Assembly: GCA_025360785.1 (NCBI GenBank)
Contig: JANYBN010000062.1
Coordinates: 1 to 58,475 of the forward strand
Direction: 5' to 3'
DNA length: 58,475 bases
Source: Geobacter sp.
Lineage (GTDB): Bacteria; Desulfobacterota; Desulfuromonadia; Geobacterales; Pseudopelobacteraceae
Shown: positions 1-9,175 of the stretch, in pieces
Layout of the letters: every line of letters starts with the position of its first letter
Position numbering within the stretch: the stretch's first letter is position 1
Position numbers and translations under genes: made by a program
The notes under the pieces: model-generated
Database searches by the model: none
Told to the model about the DNA's origin: nothing
Seen by the model: the letters and a program-made list of their open reading frames with translations, nothing else

Positions 1-1
1 C

Positions 2-2596
2 GTCGCGCTTGCCGGAGCCGCCGGCAAGCGCAAACTGCTGGAGCTTGGCGTCGATGTCGGTATGGCGCAAAAAGCTTTCAACTTGCGGCATCTTCGCCTG
101 TTCAGGCCGGGAAAAAAAGGTGTAGTGACAGCCGATGGATCGCTCTCGTTTACTGCCATTGAGTCGCTCTTTACGTTACAGGTCAAGGCGGCAGGACTCG
201 ATCTTGCACCCGAACTGAGCGTGCCTACCGATCTCTCCGGCATTTTGAACTTTGCGGGAACTCCGGACAGCTATCGCGGCGATTTTACCCTTGCCAACAA
301 GGCTGACGGGTGGCAGGCGGCGACTGTTTCAGCCTCCTATCACGGTAATACAGAGGGGATAAAGCTGGTCCCTCTGACCGTCAAGGCTTTAGATGGAACG
401 CTGGCGGGAAATCTGGATATGAACTGGCACGACGGTTTTGAGCTGCAGGGGACGATCAACGGCCGGAATCTCAACCCTGCCAGACTCGATCCTGACTGGA
501 AGGGGGTGGCAAATTTCAACGCTGTCGGAGATTTGGCCTGGTCCGAAAAAACAGACTTCACCGGAAGCGTCAGCGGCACCATCCTTGAAAGCAGTCTGCA
601 CGGGCAGGCGCTGACCGGCGAACTCCAGGCTGAGTTTGCCGACAGCAAATTTTCCATTTCCCGTCTGGCATTGCAGGGCAAAGGCTTCGACTTGCGCGCT
701 GCCGGAAAATTTGACCGGAAGCTCACACTCTCAGCAGAGATCAGCGATTTTTCCCGGCTGGTTCCTGGATCGGCCGGAACGTTTCGGAGCGATGGCTGGG
801 TGCGCTGGCGCGAAGGCCATCTCAGCGGAGCCGCTGTAGGCACGGGAAGCAGGCTTGCCTACGCCGGAATGAAGATAGCAGCCGCCAATCTGGATGTCCG
901 GCTTGATCAGGGCAGGGATTATCCCCTACATGTCGCCGCATCTTTAAGGGATGTGGTTTATGGCAATTATACGGCGAAAAACGTTTCAGTTATGGCGGAT
1001 GGTTTCATGCTCCCTGGACAACGCTTCAAGCTGGACGGCACCGCAGTACTGTCTGGAGGGGTGCTGCACCGGAAAAACGGGGATGGGGAGCTGAACCTCG
1101 TCTTTACTAAGGCCAGTGCCACATGGGGGTGGCGGAATGAAGAGCTTGCAGGCTCACTTTTTCTGACTATGGCTGAATACAGTCAGGCCAGTGCAAACTT
1201 CCAGCTGCCGGTTCCGGCACGCTTCCCGATCACCGTCAATCCGGCCGGGCCACTCCGGTGGACACTGGTCGGGCAATTCAAAGACAAGGGTGTTGCTGCC
1301 GCTCTGATACCGGGATTGGTTCAGGAAAGCTTTGGAGAACTTGATGCCGAACTGACCGTCGGCGGGAGTTGGGAAGTGCCGCAAATCGGAGGGAAAGCGC
1401 GACTTGTCAAGGGCGGTGCGTATCTGCCTGGCGCCGGCATTCATCTCAAGGATGTTCAGGTTACGGCACATATGGAAAAGGATCTCATTCTGATCGATTC
1501 CTACCGGGCACTCTCCGGCTCCGGCTATATCGAGGGTACAGCCTTCCTCTCCATGGACGGGTGGCAGGTGACCGGCTACCGTGGCACCATACTCGGAGAA
1601 AATTTTCAGACGTTTCATTTTCCTGAACTCAGGATTCTGAGTTCGCCAAAGCTCACCTTTGAAGGGACACCTCAAAAACTCAGCCTGCGCGGCGAACTTC
1701 TTCTGCCTGAACTGCACTTCATCGGCGCGTCATCACATAAGGTCATTGCGCCGAGCAGCGATACAATCCGGGAAGGAATAATAGTTCCGGCTGCGAAGAG
1801 TTCTCCACTTGTTTTGGATGTTCAGATCCGGCTGTTGATCGGCGAACAGGTCTTCGTAGATATTGCCGGAATCGAGGCCCAATTGGGTGGTGGGATGGAT
1901 CTGTCATTGAGCTCTCTCGACAGTATTACCAGCAGAGGCGAGATCAGGGTGGTAAAAGGGCGTTACCGGACATACGGAGTGGATCTTGAAATAGTTCGTG
2001 GGCGACTTTTCTTCGCGGGAGGACCGATCGATAAACCGAGCCTGGATTTTCTGGCACTGCGCACAGTCGGCGACGTGCGAGCCGGTGTGTCGGTTGCGGG
2101 AACGCTCCAGGAACCGCTTGCCAGGCTCTACTCAGAGCCGCCCATGCCGGATGTCGATGTCCTGGGATATATTGTCCTCGGCCATCCGCTCGGCAGCGGT
2201 GGCGAACAAGCGGATCTCATGACAAAGGCTGCCGGCGCACTTCTCACCTCCGGCCAGGCAGAGGTCGTGCAGAATCAGATAAAAAGCCAACTTGGTTTGA
2301 GTTCTTTGGAAATCAAGGGTGGAGTCGGTGGAACTAGCGGCTCTATGGGGTACAAACCGCTCCAGGTGACAGCTCCCGGAGCCATACCGACTGTGCAGCA
2401 GCCCGGTATTACCGAAACTATGCTCACCGTGGGCAAGTATTTAACCCCGCAACTCTATATCAGTTACGGCAGATCGCTCTTTACCGGAAGCAACCTGTTC
2501 CTGTTGCGTTACGATATTTTTAAAAAGTGGCAGATCGAAACCCAGACCGGCAGTGAGAGCGGTGCGGATCTTTTCTACAAGCTGGAGTTCAAGTAG
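2..2596 (+). CDS. tamB: TamB-like inner-membrane/periplasmic protein, C-terminal part (5' end outside window)
   Basis: The reading frame is open from base 2, so the gene begins upstream and about 864 C-terminal codons are visible. The visible part is long, beta-rich and repetitive (AsmA/DUF490-like), with alternating hydrophobic residues and no internal membrane segment. The C-terminus has a typical TamB_C look: a VLGHPLG-type segment, a Gly/Ser-rich linker (SGSMGYKP), then short beta strands such as YLTPQLYISYGRSLFTGS ending in LEFK. TamB family proteins span the periplasm and work with a BamA-family partner (TamA) or in phospholipid transport to the outer membrane. The family assignment is fairly safe; the specific role here is inferred. 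The gene converges with the minus-strand cupin gene, 64 bases away, and no clear terminator was seen between them. Confidence 0.8.
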   Translation, partial: VALAGAAGKRKLLELGVDVGMAQKAFNLRHLRLFRPGKKGVVTADGSLSFTAIESLFTLQVKAAGLDLAPELSVPTDLSGILNFAGTPDSYRGDFTLANKADGWQAATVSASYHGNTEGIKLVPLTVKALDGTLAGNLDMNWHDGFELQGTINGRNLNPARLDPDWKGVANFNAVGDLAWSEKTDFTGSVSGTILESSLHGQALTGELQAEFADSKFSISRLALQGKGFDLRAAGKFDRKLTLSAEISDFSRLVPGSAGTFRSDGWVRWREGHLSGAAVGTGSRLAYAGMKIAAANLDVRLDQGRDYPLHVAASLRDVVYGNYTAKNVSVMADGFMLPGQRFKLDGTAVLSGGVLHRKNGDGELNLVFTKASATWGWRNEELAGSLFLTMAEYSQASANFQLPVPARFPITVNPAGPLRWTLVGQFKDKGVAAALIPGLVQESFGELDAELTVGGSWEVPQIGGKARLVKGGAYLPGAGIHLKDVQVTAHMEKDLILIDSYRALSGSGYIEGTAFLSMDGWQVTGYRGTILGENFQTFHFPELRILSSPKLTFEGTPQKLSLRGELLLPELHFIGASSHKVIAPSSDTIREGIIVPAAKSSPLVLDVQIRLLIGEQVFVDIAGIEAQLGGGMDLSLSSLDSITSRGEIRVVKGRYRTYGVDLEIVRGRLFFAGGPIDKPSLDFLALRTVGDVRAGVSVAGTLQEPLARLYSEPPMPDVDVLGYIVLGHPLGSGGEQADLMTKAAGALLTSGQAEVVQNQIKSQLGLSSLEIKGGVGGTSGSMGYKPLQVTAPGAIPTVQQPGITETMLTVGKYLTPQLYISYGRSLFTGSNLFLLRYDIFKKWQIETQTGSESGADLFYKLEFK

Positions 2597-2660
2597 GGTA
2601 AGTCGAAACTGTCGAGAGGGTTTTGGTGGAGCGTAAGCTGAGTCACCGGTTGAAACGGCT

Positions 2661-2990
2661 TCAGCCGAAATGAACCGCCAGCCAGATGGTCTTCTGATCC
2701 GGATCTGTCCGCTCCACGCGATGACGGCAGTTGGCGGGAATCATGACATGGTCACCAGGGGTTAGAGTAATCGGTTCGGCATCGCCATCGAACCGAAGCG
2801 TTGCACTGCCTGAAACCAGAAGCACCCACTCATCCCATTTCTGATCATACCACTCACCCGGCGGAGTTGCGTGCCCATCAGACACGATCCGCTCGATCCG
2901 GGTGCTGCCATGTCCGGCCAGAGTCTGGAAATTCTCTTCCTGAAGTGCGGATGGGATGCCGTCAAACAAATTGTGTGACTGGAGTACCAT
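2661..2990 (-). CDS. Small single-domain cupin protein
   Basis: 109 aa. A single conserved beta-barrel cupin fold is suggested by the WDEWVLLVSGSATLRF segment (cupin motif 1 region), then LTPGDHVMIPANCRHRVERT (motif 2 region with PG-D-H and a late His). The glutamate of motif 1 (DEW) and the HR of motif 2 could bind a metal, but the motif 1 HxH is not evident, so metal binding is uncertain. The start has a GAGGG Shine-Dalgarno just upstream. It lies 48 bases downstream of the small secreted protein gene on the same strand and is probably the last gene of that unit. Its substrate cannot be told from the sequence. Small cupins of this kind are often annotated as cupin domain-containing protein. 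Confidence 0.8.
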   Translation of the reverse strand: MVLQSHNLFDGIPSALQEENFQTLAGHGSTRIERIVSDGHATPPGEWYDQKWDEWVLLVSGSATLRFDGDAEPITLTPGDHVMIPANCRHRVERTDPDQKTIWLAVHFG

Positions 2991-3038
2991 TAATTCCCTC
3001 GGAGTTACTGACGTTGGATTCGACAGAAGCAGCTTTCG

Positions 3039-3557
3039 TTACTTCGTCACTTTGTGGCTGACGTCATCTGGAGCTGGAACTGGAACTGGAACTGGATTGG
3101 CAACGCTGACCTGAATAACGGGGGGGGGAGTTGCCGGAGGAGCCGCTGCCGTAGCGGGCGTCTGCGGATTCAGCTCAGCTTTCAGGAGCTGAACGGCTTG
3201 TGTCCCTTCCGCATGCAGGGGGCTCTTGGGAAACTCCTGGAGAAATGCCTCGAACTTTTTCAGTGACTCGGCCTTTTCACCGTTATTCAGGTTCTCCATG
3301 GCGAGTTTGAATTTTTCCAGTTCGTCTTCGTTGATTTCGACCTTTTTTTCCTTCCCTTTCCAATAGATGTCGGTCCGGTCATTTTTTGCCCCCTTAACAC
3401 CTGCGACCGTCGCAGGGCCGTTGCTCTTCTTTCTGGAGGTCAGCTTCTGAACCTTGCCCTGCAGTGTGCCGAGCAGCTCCGCATCTTTTTTTTCCTGTAC
3501 TCCAAAAGCGGTCACGGCAGACAGCATCAGGGTGATAATCACTATTGTCAGTTTCAT
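3039..3557 (-). CDS. Small secreted helical protein with Pro/Val-rich tail, function unknown
   Basis: 172 aa. The N-terminus (about residues 1-20) is a classic signal peptide ending near AFG-VQ, with no lipobox cysteine. A Lys-rich helical stretch follows. Residues ~75-125 look like one or two TPR-like helices (FKLAMENLNNGEKAESLKKF, then FLQEFPKSPLHAEG), reminiscent of YbgF/CpoB-type periplasmic proteins. The last ~40 residues are Ala/Pro/Val-rich with a VPVPVPAP stretch, encoded by the tandem 6-mer at 3073-3095. A run of nine G on the plus strand (3120-3128) encodes part of the proline run. The start has GGAG upstream. It lies 50 bases downstream of the NHL protein gene on the same strand and may be its periplasmic partner, which is inference. 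No specific family was recognised. Confidence 0.7.
   Translation of the reverse strand: MKLTIVIITLMLSAVTAFGVQEKKDAELLGTLQGKVQKLTSRKKSNGPATVAGVKGAKNDRTDIYWKGKEKKVEINEDELEKFKLAMENLNNGEKAESLKKFEAFLQEFPKSPLHAEGTQAVQLLKAELNPQTPATAAAPPATPPPVIQVSVANPVPVPVPAPDDVSHKVTK
3073..3095. repeat. Short tandem repeat (CTGGAA)n inside a coding region
   Basis: Three full copies plus a partial copy of a 6-base unit (CTGGAA on the plus strand), encoding the alternating Val-Pro tail of the minus-strand secreted protein. The unit length is a multiple of three, so copy-number change would alter the tail length without a frameshift. A run of nine G lies just downstream at 3120-3128. Confidence 0.75.
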
Positions 3558-3607
3558 TGCGGCACTCCTTCCGTCGAAAAATCTGTAAAAGGCAAAACGG
3601 GAGACAG

Positions 3608-6600
3608 CTAGAGGCTCCCCATTAGTTCAATGGCAATGGCGCGGTATTTATCGGACACATCCCGATCAATGGCAATGGCCTTCTTGAAAGCATCAGCCGC
3701 CTTGTCCCGCTGATCCAGGCGCATATAACACTTGGTCAGGTTAACCTGTATATACGGGTCGGCAGGATCGGTTTCCGAGGCATGCTGGTAATCAAGCAGC
3801 GCTTCCTTGAAATCCCCCTTGAGAAAATGGATGTTGCCGAGGTTGTTGTTGATGACTGCGTTGTCGGGAGAGAACGAGCCGGCTTTTTCAAAGTAGCGCT
3901 GCGCTTCGTCGATTTCTCCGCTTTCACCATAAATAATTCCGATCTGAATCATGGCGTTGACATCGTTCGGATTCTTTTTGAGTGTCTGGAAATGGCTGAT
4001 ACTTAGATACTTCAGGGCGATCTTGCTGATCCGGTACATTTCGTTGTTGTAGCGCTTGTCTACTGCACTCCTTGGTATTACCTGGGCTCGCCAATCGGTA
4101 AATGGCAGGGTGGCCGGTTTGTACCGTCCCCAGGCCTTTTGGAGGTCGGTGTGGATGATTGCGTCTAACGCCTTGTTCTCCTTGTAGGTTTTGCTTCCGA
4201 CTTCCCATGCCTTCATGAACGGGGATCCGACTGTGGTCAGTTCTAACGGGACCCACATCAGGCCGTCGTGGATGACGAACATGTCTCCCATGGTATCATT
4301 CCCCATTTCGCTGACCGGTCCGAGGGCAAACATCATGAACAGGTGCCCCGGAACCCCCAGTAACATGGTTCTGACACCGAGAGTTTCCATGGATGCTGAA
4401 AAGAGGACCACCAGATCGGTGCAGACTCCGGAGTTGCGTTTCAGCGTGTCTCTTGGGTACTGGACGTAGTCTACATAAGCGGTCTTGCCTTCTGTGATCT
4501 GGTATGGATTGGTCGGATGAAGCAGGTAGGTCATTCCCATTTGACCAAGGTAGTCGAAGATTGCGCTGGCATAAACCAGGGGAGAGCTGACGTCCCCGTA
4601 CTGGGTGACCACGGACCGGGCGAACTCTAGAAGAACCGGGTCTTTGGAGGTTATAAAAGTTGCGACCCGATCCTTTTCTACCCACATCATCCGATGTTTC
4701 TCGTACAGGGTTATGGTATGGCTCTTTGAATATGAGCGTGGCTTCTGGTTCTCATAGTAGGTCACCATGACTTCCGCCTGCACGGGGGTGTCTTCAGAAA
4801 CCTCCAGAATTTTGTTGTTAAACACCGCCTTAAGCGGGATTTCTCTGCTGGATTGAGGTGGAAGATTCTTGATTTCCACTTCGCTCGGGAAGTCCATGAA
4901 GGACTTGATGGTGAACGCCAGCTTCAACGAATCTATCTGGCTGCGGGTGTTGTTGGTGAGAAGAATCCTGCCGATTCCTTCATTTTCATAAATTTTGTAG
5001 GTATTGGAGAAAATATTGCTCATGTCGATGACATCTAATTGTAGAGGGGGCTTGGTGGCGACCAGTGTCCTGGCCTTGATGCAGGTGAAATCGCTCTCCA
5101 TGCCGTCCGTACTTATGGCCGCCACAGAGTATGAGTACGGAGAATCGGACTCCAGTTTCCCATCGGAAAAAGAGGTTCCCTTCGTCTCGCCGACATACTC
5201 CAGTTTGGACTTTTCATTGTCCTCTTTCCGGTAAATCACGTAGTGGGAGGTGAAGTTGTCCTGGTTTGCCACCCAATTGAGATCCACCGACCATTCCAGG
5301 CTGGCGGCAGTGAGCATCTTGGGGGCAAGAGTCTTGTATTTTGTCGGGATGGCCTTTGCCACATCTCTGGAGACAACGCTGTTGCCGTTCATGGCGTTAG
5401 AGCTGACCTTGTAGAAATATGGCGTCATCGGTTCAACATTATTATCCTGGAAGGAAGGACTTTTAACTGTAGCAATCTCCTTGAAGTTTTCGGCCTTGCC
5501 TGTCGCACGGAAGACTTTGTATGATTCAATATACGGTTCCGAAGATCCCATCCACTTTAGTTCTATGGTCCGCATGCCCCCGGATGCAGTAAGTTCGGTT
5601 GGTGGAACAGGCGTATAAACCATGCTGAACATCTGCAACCGCTTGTTGCCGAAATCAGCCACATGGATCCGTGTGGCGTCGACGATGGTGATACCGGACG
5701 GCTTGCGAAATGCACCTCTGATTTCCCCCTTGACACCGAAGGAACGTAGGAACAGGCCATCCGTATTAAAGGCCTTTATGTTGCTGGACTCTGCATCTAC
5801 GACCATCAGTTCATTCCCGGTGATTGCTATTGCAACAGGCTTTTCCAATTTTCCCGGCCCCTTGGGGATATCCCCGATCTGGCCGAGCACTTTTCCGTCG
5901 GGTGCTATCCGGTACAGGTAGGGAACGGAGGAACTGAGAATGAACAGGTTGCCCCTGTCGTCCACATCGATGCCTGTGGGGTTCTTTAATCCGGGGATGC
6001 CGGTCTCGGCGCCGACAACGTTCAGAAAAACGCCGTCACCGGAGAATATCTGGATCCGGTCATTTCCGGTATCCGCCACGTAAACCGTACCATCCTTCGA
6101 TATAGCAATGTCATGGGGCTTGGAAAGTGAGCCGGGTCGGCTTCCCGATGAACCGAACTTCAGAGTGAGCTTGCCGTTATTGTCAAACTTTACGATTCTG
6201 CTCTCACTATGGTCGACAGCCCACACGTTCCCCTGTCGATCAACTTTTACCGAAACCGGGGTCCAGTCGGGAACTTTCAAGGTCTGAACAACCTTTTCAT
6301 CTTTGATAACGAGGACCTCATCATTTTTCTCGTCAATTGTATAGAAACGCTCGGTCAGAGGATCCCAAAAAATGTATCTGGACTGAATCGGGGTGTCTTT
6401 CAGCCAAAGAACAGATGTGGGTGGGGGAGTCCAATCCACTGTTTCTACCGGTGCCCCCCTTTCCAGGGCAATCGTCTGTACAGTTCCCTTTTTTGTGTCC
6501 GCGACATGTATGTTTCCCAGGCTGTCTGCGGCAATTCCCGCAATTTCCCGGAACTGACCATTACCGTTACCCATTGAGCCGAAGGACTGAAGCCGCTCGC

Positions 6601-7318
6601 CGCTGAATGAAAATTTGAATACACTGCAGTTCTCCTGGTCAGAGACAAAGATACCGTCCGGGGCAATCGTGAGTGATTTAGGATTGACAAGCCCGTTAAG
6701 TTTTCCGGCGAATTCTCCGCCCGGCTTGTAGATCTTGACTTGGTTGCTGCTGCTGTCGATCGCATAGATGAGGCCATTGGGGTCTACAGCGACATCGGTG
6801 GGGCTCTTTAACATGGCCTCATTGTCGCCGGTGTTGCCGATTGAAGCAAGGAAGACTCCGTTTGCCCCGAAGATCTGGATGCGATCGTTGCTGTAGTCCG
6901 CAACGTAAACGACACCCTGGTTAACAAAAATCCCCTGCGGGTTGCTCAATTCACCCGGACCGCTGCCGCTGCCGCTGAAACTGTCCCGATAGACCCCTGA
7001 TCTTGAGTACATGACTACCTTGTCCAGAGATTTGTCAGTAATGTAGATGGTGTCCCGGTACAGGGTGATTCCGGTCGGTTTCTTGAGTATGGCGACTCCG
7101 CTCTCATCCAGGTTTTTCAGTGTCAGTAACGTCTTGCCGTCAGTCCCCACGATGTCCACATTGCCATCTTGTCTGGTGATGAACATCTTGCCATCCGGAT
7201 CCACTGATAATCGTAAAGGATGTTCGGCCGGAATCTCTCTGACAAACTTTACCTGGGATACAGCATAGGTTGTTAACGGGGAGAGAAGGAACAACATAAA
7301 AACTATAATTCTGAGCAT
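3608..7318 (-). CDS. Large secreted NHL-repeat / fibronectin III / transglutaminase-like / TPR protein
   Basis: 1236 aa. Residues 1-20 form a signal peptide (LRIIVFMLFLLSPLTTYA), so the protein is exported. Residues ~25-570 contain two blocks of NHL beta-propeller repeats, seen as recurring PxGI-x-V, VADxxNDRIQIF and GSGPGELSNPQGI patterns. Residues ~575-760 look like two fibronectin type III domains (PPTELTASGG and SPYSYSVAAISTDG). Residues ~930-1040 resemble a transglutaminase/cysteine-protease core, with SGVCTDLVVLF (Cys), PGHLFMMF (His) and a downstream acidic residue near VPLELTT. Residues ~1110-1225 hold about three TPR units (NNNLGNIHFLKGDFKEALLD). GGAGG lies 11 bases before the ATG. 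NHL propellers usually bind proteins or sugars. Whether the transglutaminase-like core is active as protease or cross-linker is unknown. It heads a likely three-gene operon. Confidence 0.85.
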   Translation of the reverse strand: MLRIIVFMLFLLSPLTTYAVSQVKFVREIPAEHPLRLSVDPDGKMFITRQDGNVDIVGTDGKTLLTLKNLDESGVAILKKPTGITLYRDTIYITDKSLDKVVMYSRSGVYRDSFSGSGSGPGELSNPQGIFVNQGVVYVADYSNDRIQIFGANGVFLASIGNTGDNEAMLKSPTDVAVDPNGLIYAIDSSSNQVKIYKPGGEFAGKLNGLVNPKSLTIAPDGIFVSDQENCSVFKFSFSGERLQSFGSMGNGNGQFREIAGIAADSLGNIHVADTKKGTVQTIALERGAPVETVDWTPPPTSVLWLKDTPIQSRYIFWDPLTERFYTIDEKNDEVLVIKDEKVVQTLKVPDWTPVSVKVDRQGNVWAVDHSESRIVKFDNNGKLTLKFGSSGSRPGSLSKPHDIAISKDGTVYVADTGNDRIQIFSGDGVFLNVVGAETGIPGLKNPTGIDVDDRGNLFILSSSVPYLYRIAPDGKVLGQIGDIPKGPGKLEKPVAIAITGNELMVVDAESSNIKAFNTDGLFLRSFGVKGEIRGAFRKPSGITIVDATRIHVADFGNKRLQMFSMVYTPVPPTELTASGGMRTIELKWMGSSEPYIESYKVFRATGKAENFKEIATVKSPSFQDNNVEPMTPYFYKVSSNAMNGNSVVSRDVAKAIPTKYKTLAPKMLTAASLEWSVDLNWVANQDNFTSHYVIYRKEDNEKSKLEYVGETKGTSFSDGKLESDSPYSYSVAAISTDGMESDFTCIKARTLVATKPPLQLDVIDMSNIFSNTYKIYENEGIGRILLTNNTRSQIDSLKLAFTIKSFMDFPSEVEIKNLPPQSSREIPLKAVFNNKILEVSEDTPVQAEVMVTYYENQKPRSYSKSHTITLYEKHRMMWVEKDRVATFITSKDPVLLEFARSVVTQYGDVSSPLVYASAIFDYLGQMGMTYLLHPTNPYQITEGKTAYVDYVQYPRDTLKRNSGVCTDLVVLFSASMETLGVRTMLLGVPGHLFMMFALGPVSEMGNDTMGDMFVIHDGLMWVPLELTTVGSPFMKAWEVGSKTYKENKALDAIIHTDLQKAWGRYKPATLPFTDWRAQVIPRSAVDKRYNNEMYRISKIALKYLSISHFQTLKKNPNDVNAMIQIGIIYGESGEIDEAQRYFEKAGSFSPDNAVINNNLGNIHFLKGDFKEALLDYQHASETDPADPYIQVNLTKCYMRLDQRDKAADAFKKAIAIDRDVSDKYRAIAIELMGSL

Positions 7319-7787
7319 ATAGGGAAAGCCTCCAGTAACCTGGTTTTGAATGAATCAGTGAATGTGGCCGGCCTTCGGCATCTAATAGCTTGTTCTGGCA
7401 ATTTGTATTAGATAGTAATGCTTTAGGTCCAATTTTGAGAGGTTAATGAATAATATAAAAAAATAATGTCAAGCGGCCGTAATAATAATATGGTTATGCG
7501 TGGCATATCAAGCAACTTCTTGAAAAATTTTCACGATTTACACTGAATTATTTAATATTTGCTAAATTAAAGAAGGGCATGGAACGGTTGAATCAGGCGT
7601 TTCGATAATGCCGAAGTCGTACTTTTTGAGATTCAGGCGAATAGAATCTGTATTTGTGACGTTTCGCCTGGCTTGGAGATAAGTAATTAGTATACTTTGT
7701 TTTATATTGCTGTTATGTTTCAGCCGCATACGCGGTGTTAGAGTGATTTGTCGGGAAACGCATAGTTAGGTATGGAGGTTAATGTAT
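7319..7787. promoter_or_regulatory. 469-base divergent intergenic region with overlapping dyads
   Basis: An AT-rich gap between the minus-strand NHL gene and the plus-strand signalling cluster, with no convincing ORF or tRNA. Two overlapping inverted repeats stand out. AGATTC (7629-7634) and GAATCT (7644-7649) are perfect 6-base arms separated by 9 bases. CAGGCGAA (7634-7641) and TTCGCCTG (7663-7670) are perfect 8-base arms separated by 21 bases. Downstream, TATACT at 7691-7696 could be a -10 box, but no good -35 lies 16-18 bases before it. A GGCCGGCC palindrome sits at about 7366-7373, near the NHL start. The dyads are candidate operators for the signalling cluster. No GG-N10-GC sigma-54 element was found. 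The promoter call is weak. Confidence 0.4.
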
Positions 7788-9155
7788 ATGGCAATGAGCG
7801 CCCTTGAAAAGGTAATAAAAAAGAGAGCGTTTGCTCCGATACTGAATCGCATGGTTTATGCCATGGAAACATCCATAATAATTGAAGACACCGGTGGCAA
7901 GCTCCTGATGGCTACCGACGGAGCCGAAATGCTTACCCGGTACCCGGTGAGTGTCGCTGGTGAGGTTATCGGCTGGGTAAGTGGCTCTGAAAGGGTCGCA
8001 GCGATCGCCTCTCTGCTCTCCTATCAGGCGGAATCAGAGCTTGAAAAAAGGTCACTGGCAAGCGAGACTCTGAACAAGTATAAAGAAATTACGCTGTTGT
8101 ACGATATCGTTGAAAAAATATCATCCTGCCTGGACACAAAAGAGGTGGCGAGACTTGTAATAGAAGAGGCCAGGAGGGTGATCAGGCTGAGTAGTGTGTC
8201 GGTGCTGCTGCTGAACAAAGAAACCGATATGCTGGAGCTGGTTGCGGAATATGGCCATGAACAAGATACCTCGACTACTGTCAGCCGTGGCGTGGGTATC
8301 GCCGGCAGTGTCTGGGCATCAGGCCGGGCTGAAATTGTCAATGATGTGCATTCGGATCCGCGCTTTATTGAAAGTGCGGTCGCCCTCAGTTCTCTCATGT
8401 GTGCTCCGCTAAAGGCCAAGGATGCGGTGGTCGGAGTAATCAAGCTGGGCAATGACCAGATGGTCACATACACTGCAGAAGATTTGAAGCTGTTTACAAC
8501 ACTTGCCTCTCTTGCAGCAGTGGCCATCGAGAATGCAAGTCTTTATGAACAGCTGAAGGACGCCTTTTATACCACAGTCTACACCCTTGCTGAAACGATT
8601 GAAAAACGCGATCCTTATACCGGCAACCACACAAAAAGGGTCATGGAGTACAGCCTTGCTATCGGAAAAACCCTGGGGCTGCCGGAGGATGATATGGCAA
8701 GACTTCAGCTTGGAGCGGTGCTCCACGATATCGGCAAGATCGGCGTTAGGGACAGCGTCCTTCTCAAGGAGTCATCCCTGACGGACGAAGAGTTCGAACA
8801 GATAAAGATGCACCCCGCCTTCGGAGAAGAGATCATCAGCCGTATTTCACAGTTGAAATCAGCGATTCCCGGGGTGAGGCATCACCATGAAAAATTCAAT
8901 GGCAGGGGATATCCCGACGGGCTGGCGGGGGACAAAATTGATATTACCGCGCGAATCATTGCGGTGGCTGATTCCTTTGACGCCATGACCAGCAACAGGC
9001 CATACCGCGAAGGTTTGAGTCTCGACGCGGCTTTTGAGGAGTTGCGGAAATATTCAGGATCGCAGTTTGATCCGGAGATTGTGGATGCTTTTTTTGCCGC
9101 TGACGTGATGGAGGCTTTCTTTACCGCAAACTCTCGACAGAAAATTGTCCTCTAA
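7788..9155 (+). CDS. GAF - HD-GYP cyclic di-GMP phosphodiesterase
   Basis: About 455 aa from the ATG at 7788. GGAGG at 7774-7778 is 9 bases from this ATG but only 3 from the one at 7782. Domains: a short N-terminal sensor-like segment (~1-90), a helical linker, a GAF domain (~100-255, with SVSVLLLNKETDML and SLMCAPLKAKDAVVGVI), then an HD-GYP domain (~260-440). The metal-binding HD is visible as GAVLHDIGKIG (H313-D314) and the GYP motif as FNGRGYPDGL (374-376), with the HHHEK histidines before it. HD-GYP proteins hydrolyse c-di-GMP to pGpG or GMP. There is no membrane segment, so it is cytoplasmic. It is the first gene of the chemosensory/partner-switching cluster, 20 bases before a REC protein, so it probably lowers c-di-GMP in response to that system. 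Confidence 0.9.
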   Translation: MAMSALEKVIKKRAFAPILNRMVYAMETSIIIEDTGGKLLMATDGAEMLTRYPVSVAGEVIGWVSGSERVAAIASLLSYQAESELEKRSLASETLNKYKEITLLYDIVEKISSCLDTKEVARLVIEEARRVIRLSSVSVLLLNKETDMLELVAEYGHEQDTSTTVSRGVGIAGSVWASGRAEIVNDVHSDPRFIESAVALSSLMCAPLKAKDAVVGVIKLGNDQMVTYTAEDLKLFTTLASLAAVAIENASLYEQLKDAFYTTVYTLAETIEKRDPYTGNHTKRVMEYSLAIGKTLGLPEDDMARLQLGAVLHDIGKIGVRDSVLLKESSLTDEEFEQIKMHPAFGEEIISRISQLKSAIPGVRHHHEKFNGRGYPDGLAGDKIDITARIIAVADSFDAMTSNRPYREGLSLDAAFEELRKYSGSQFDPEIVDAFFAADVMEAFFTANSRQKIVL

Positions 9156-9175
9156 TTCTATTAATGGAGAAAACT

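Noticed and set aside
7319-7787. c-di-GMP (GEMM) riboswitch upstream of the HD-GYP gene
   Set aside because: The region has dyads but I could not find the GEMM core segments or the expected two-helix layout.
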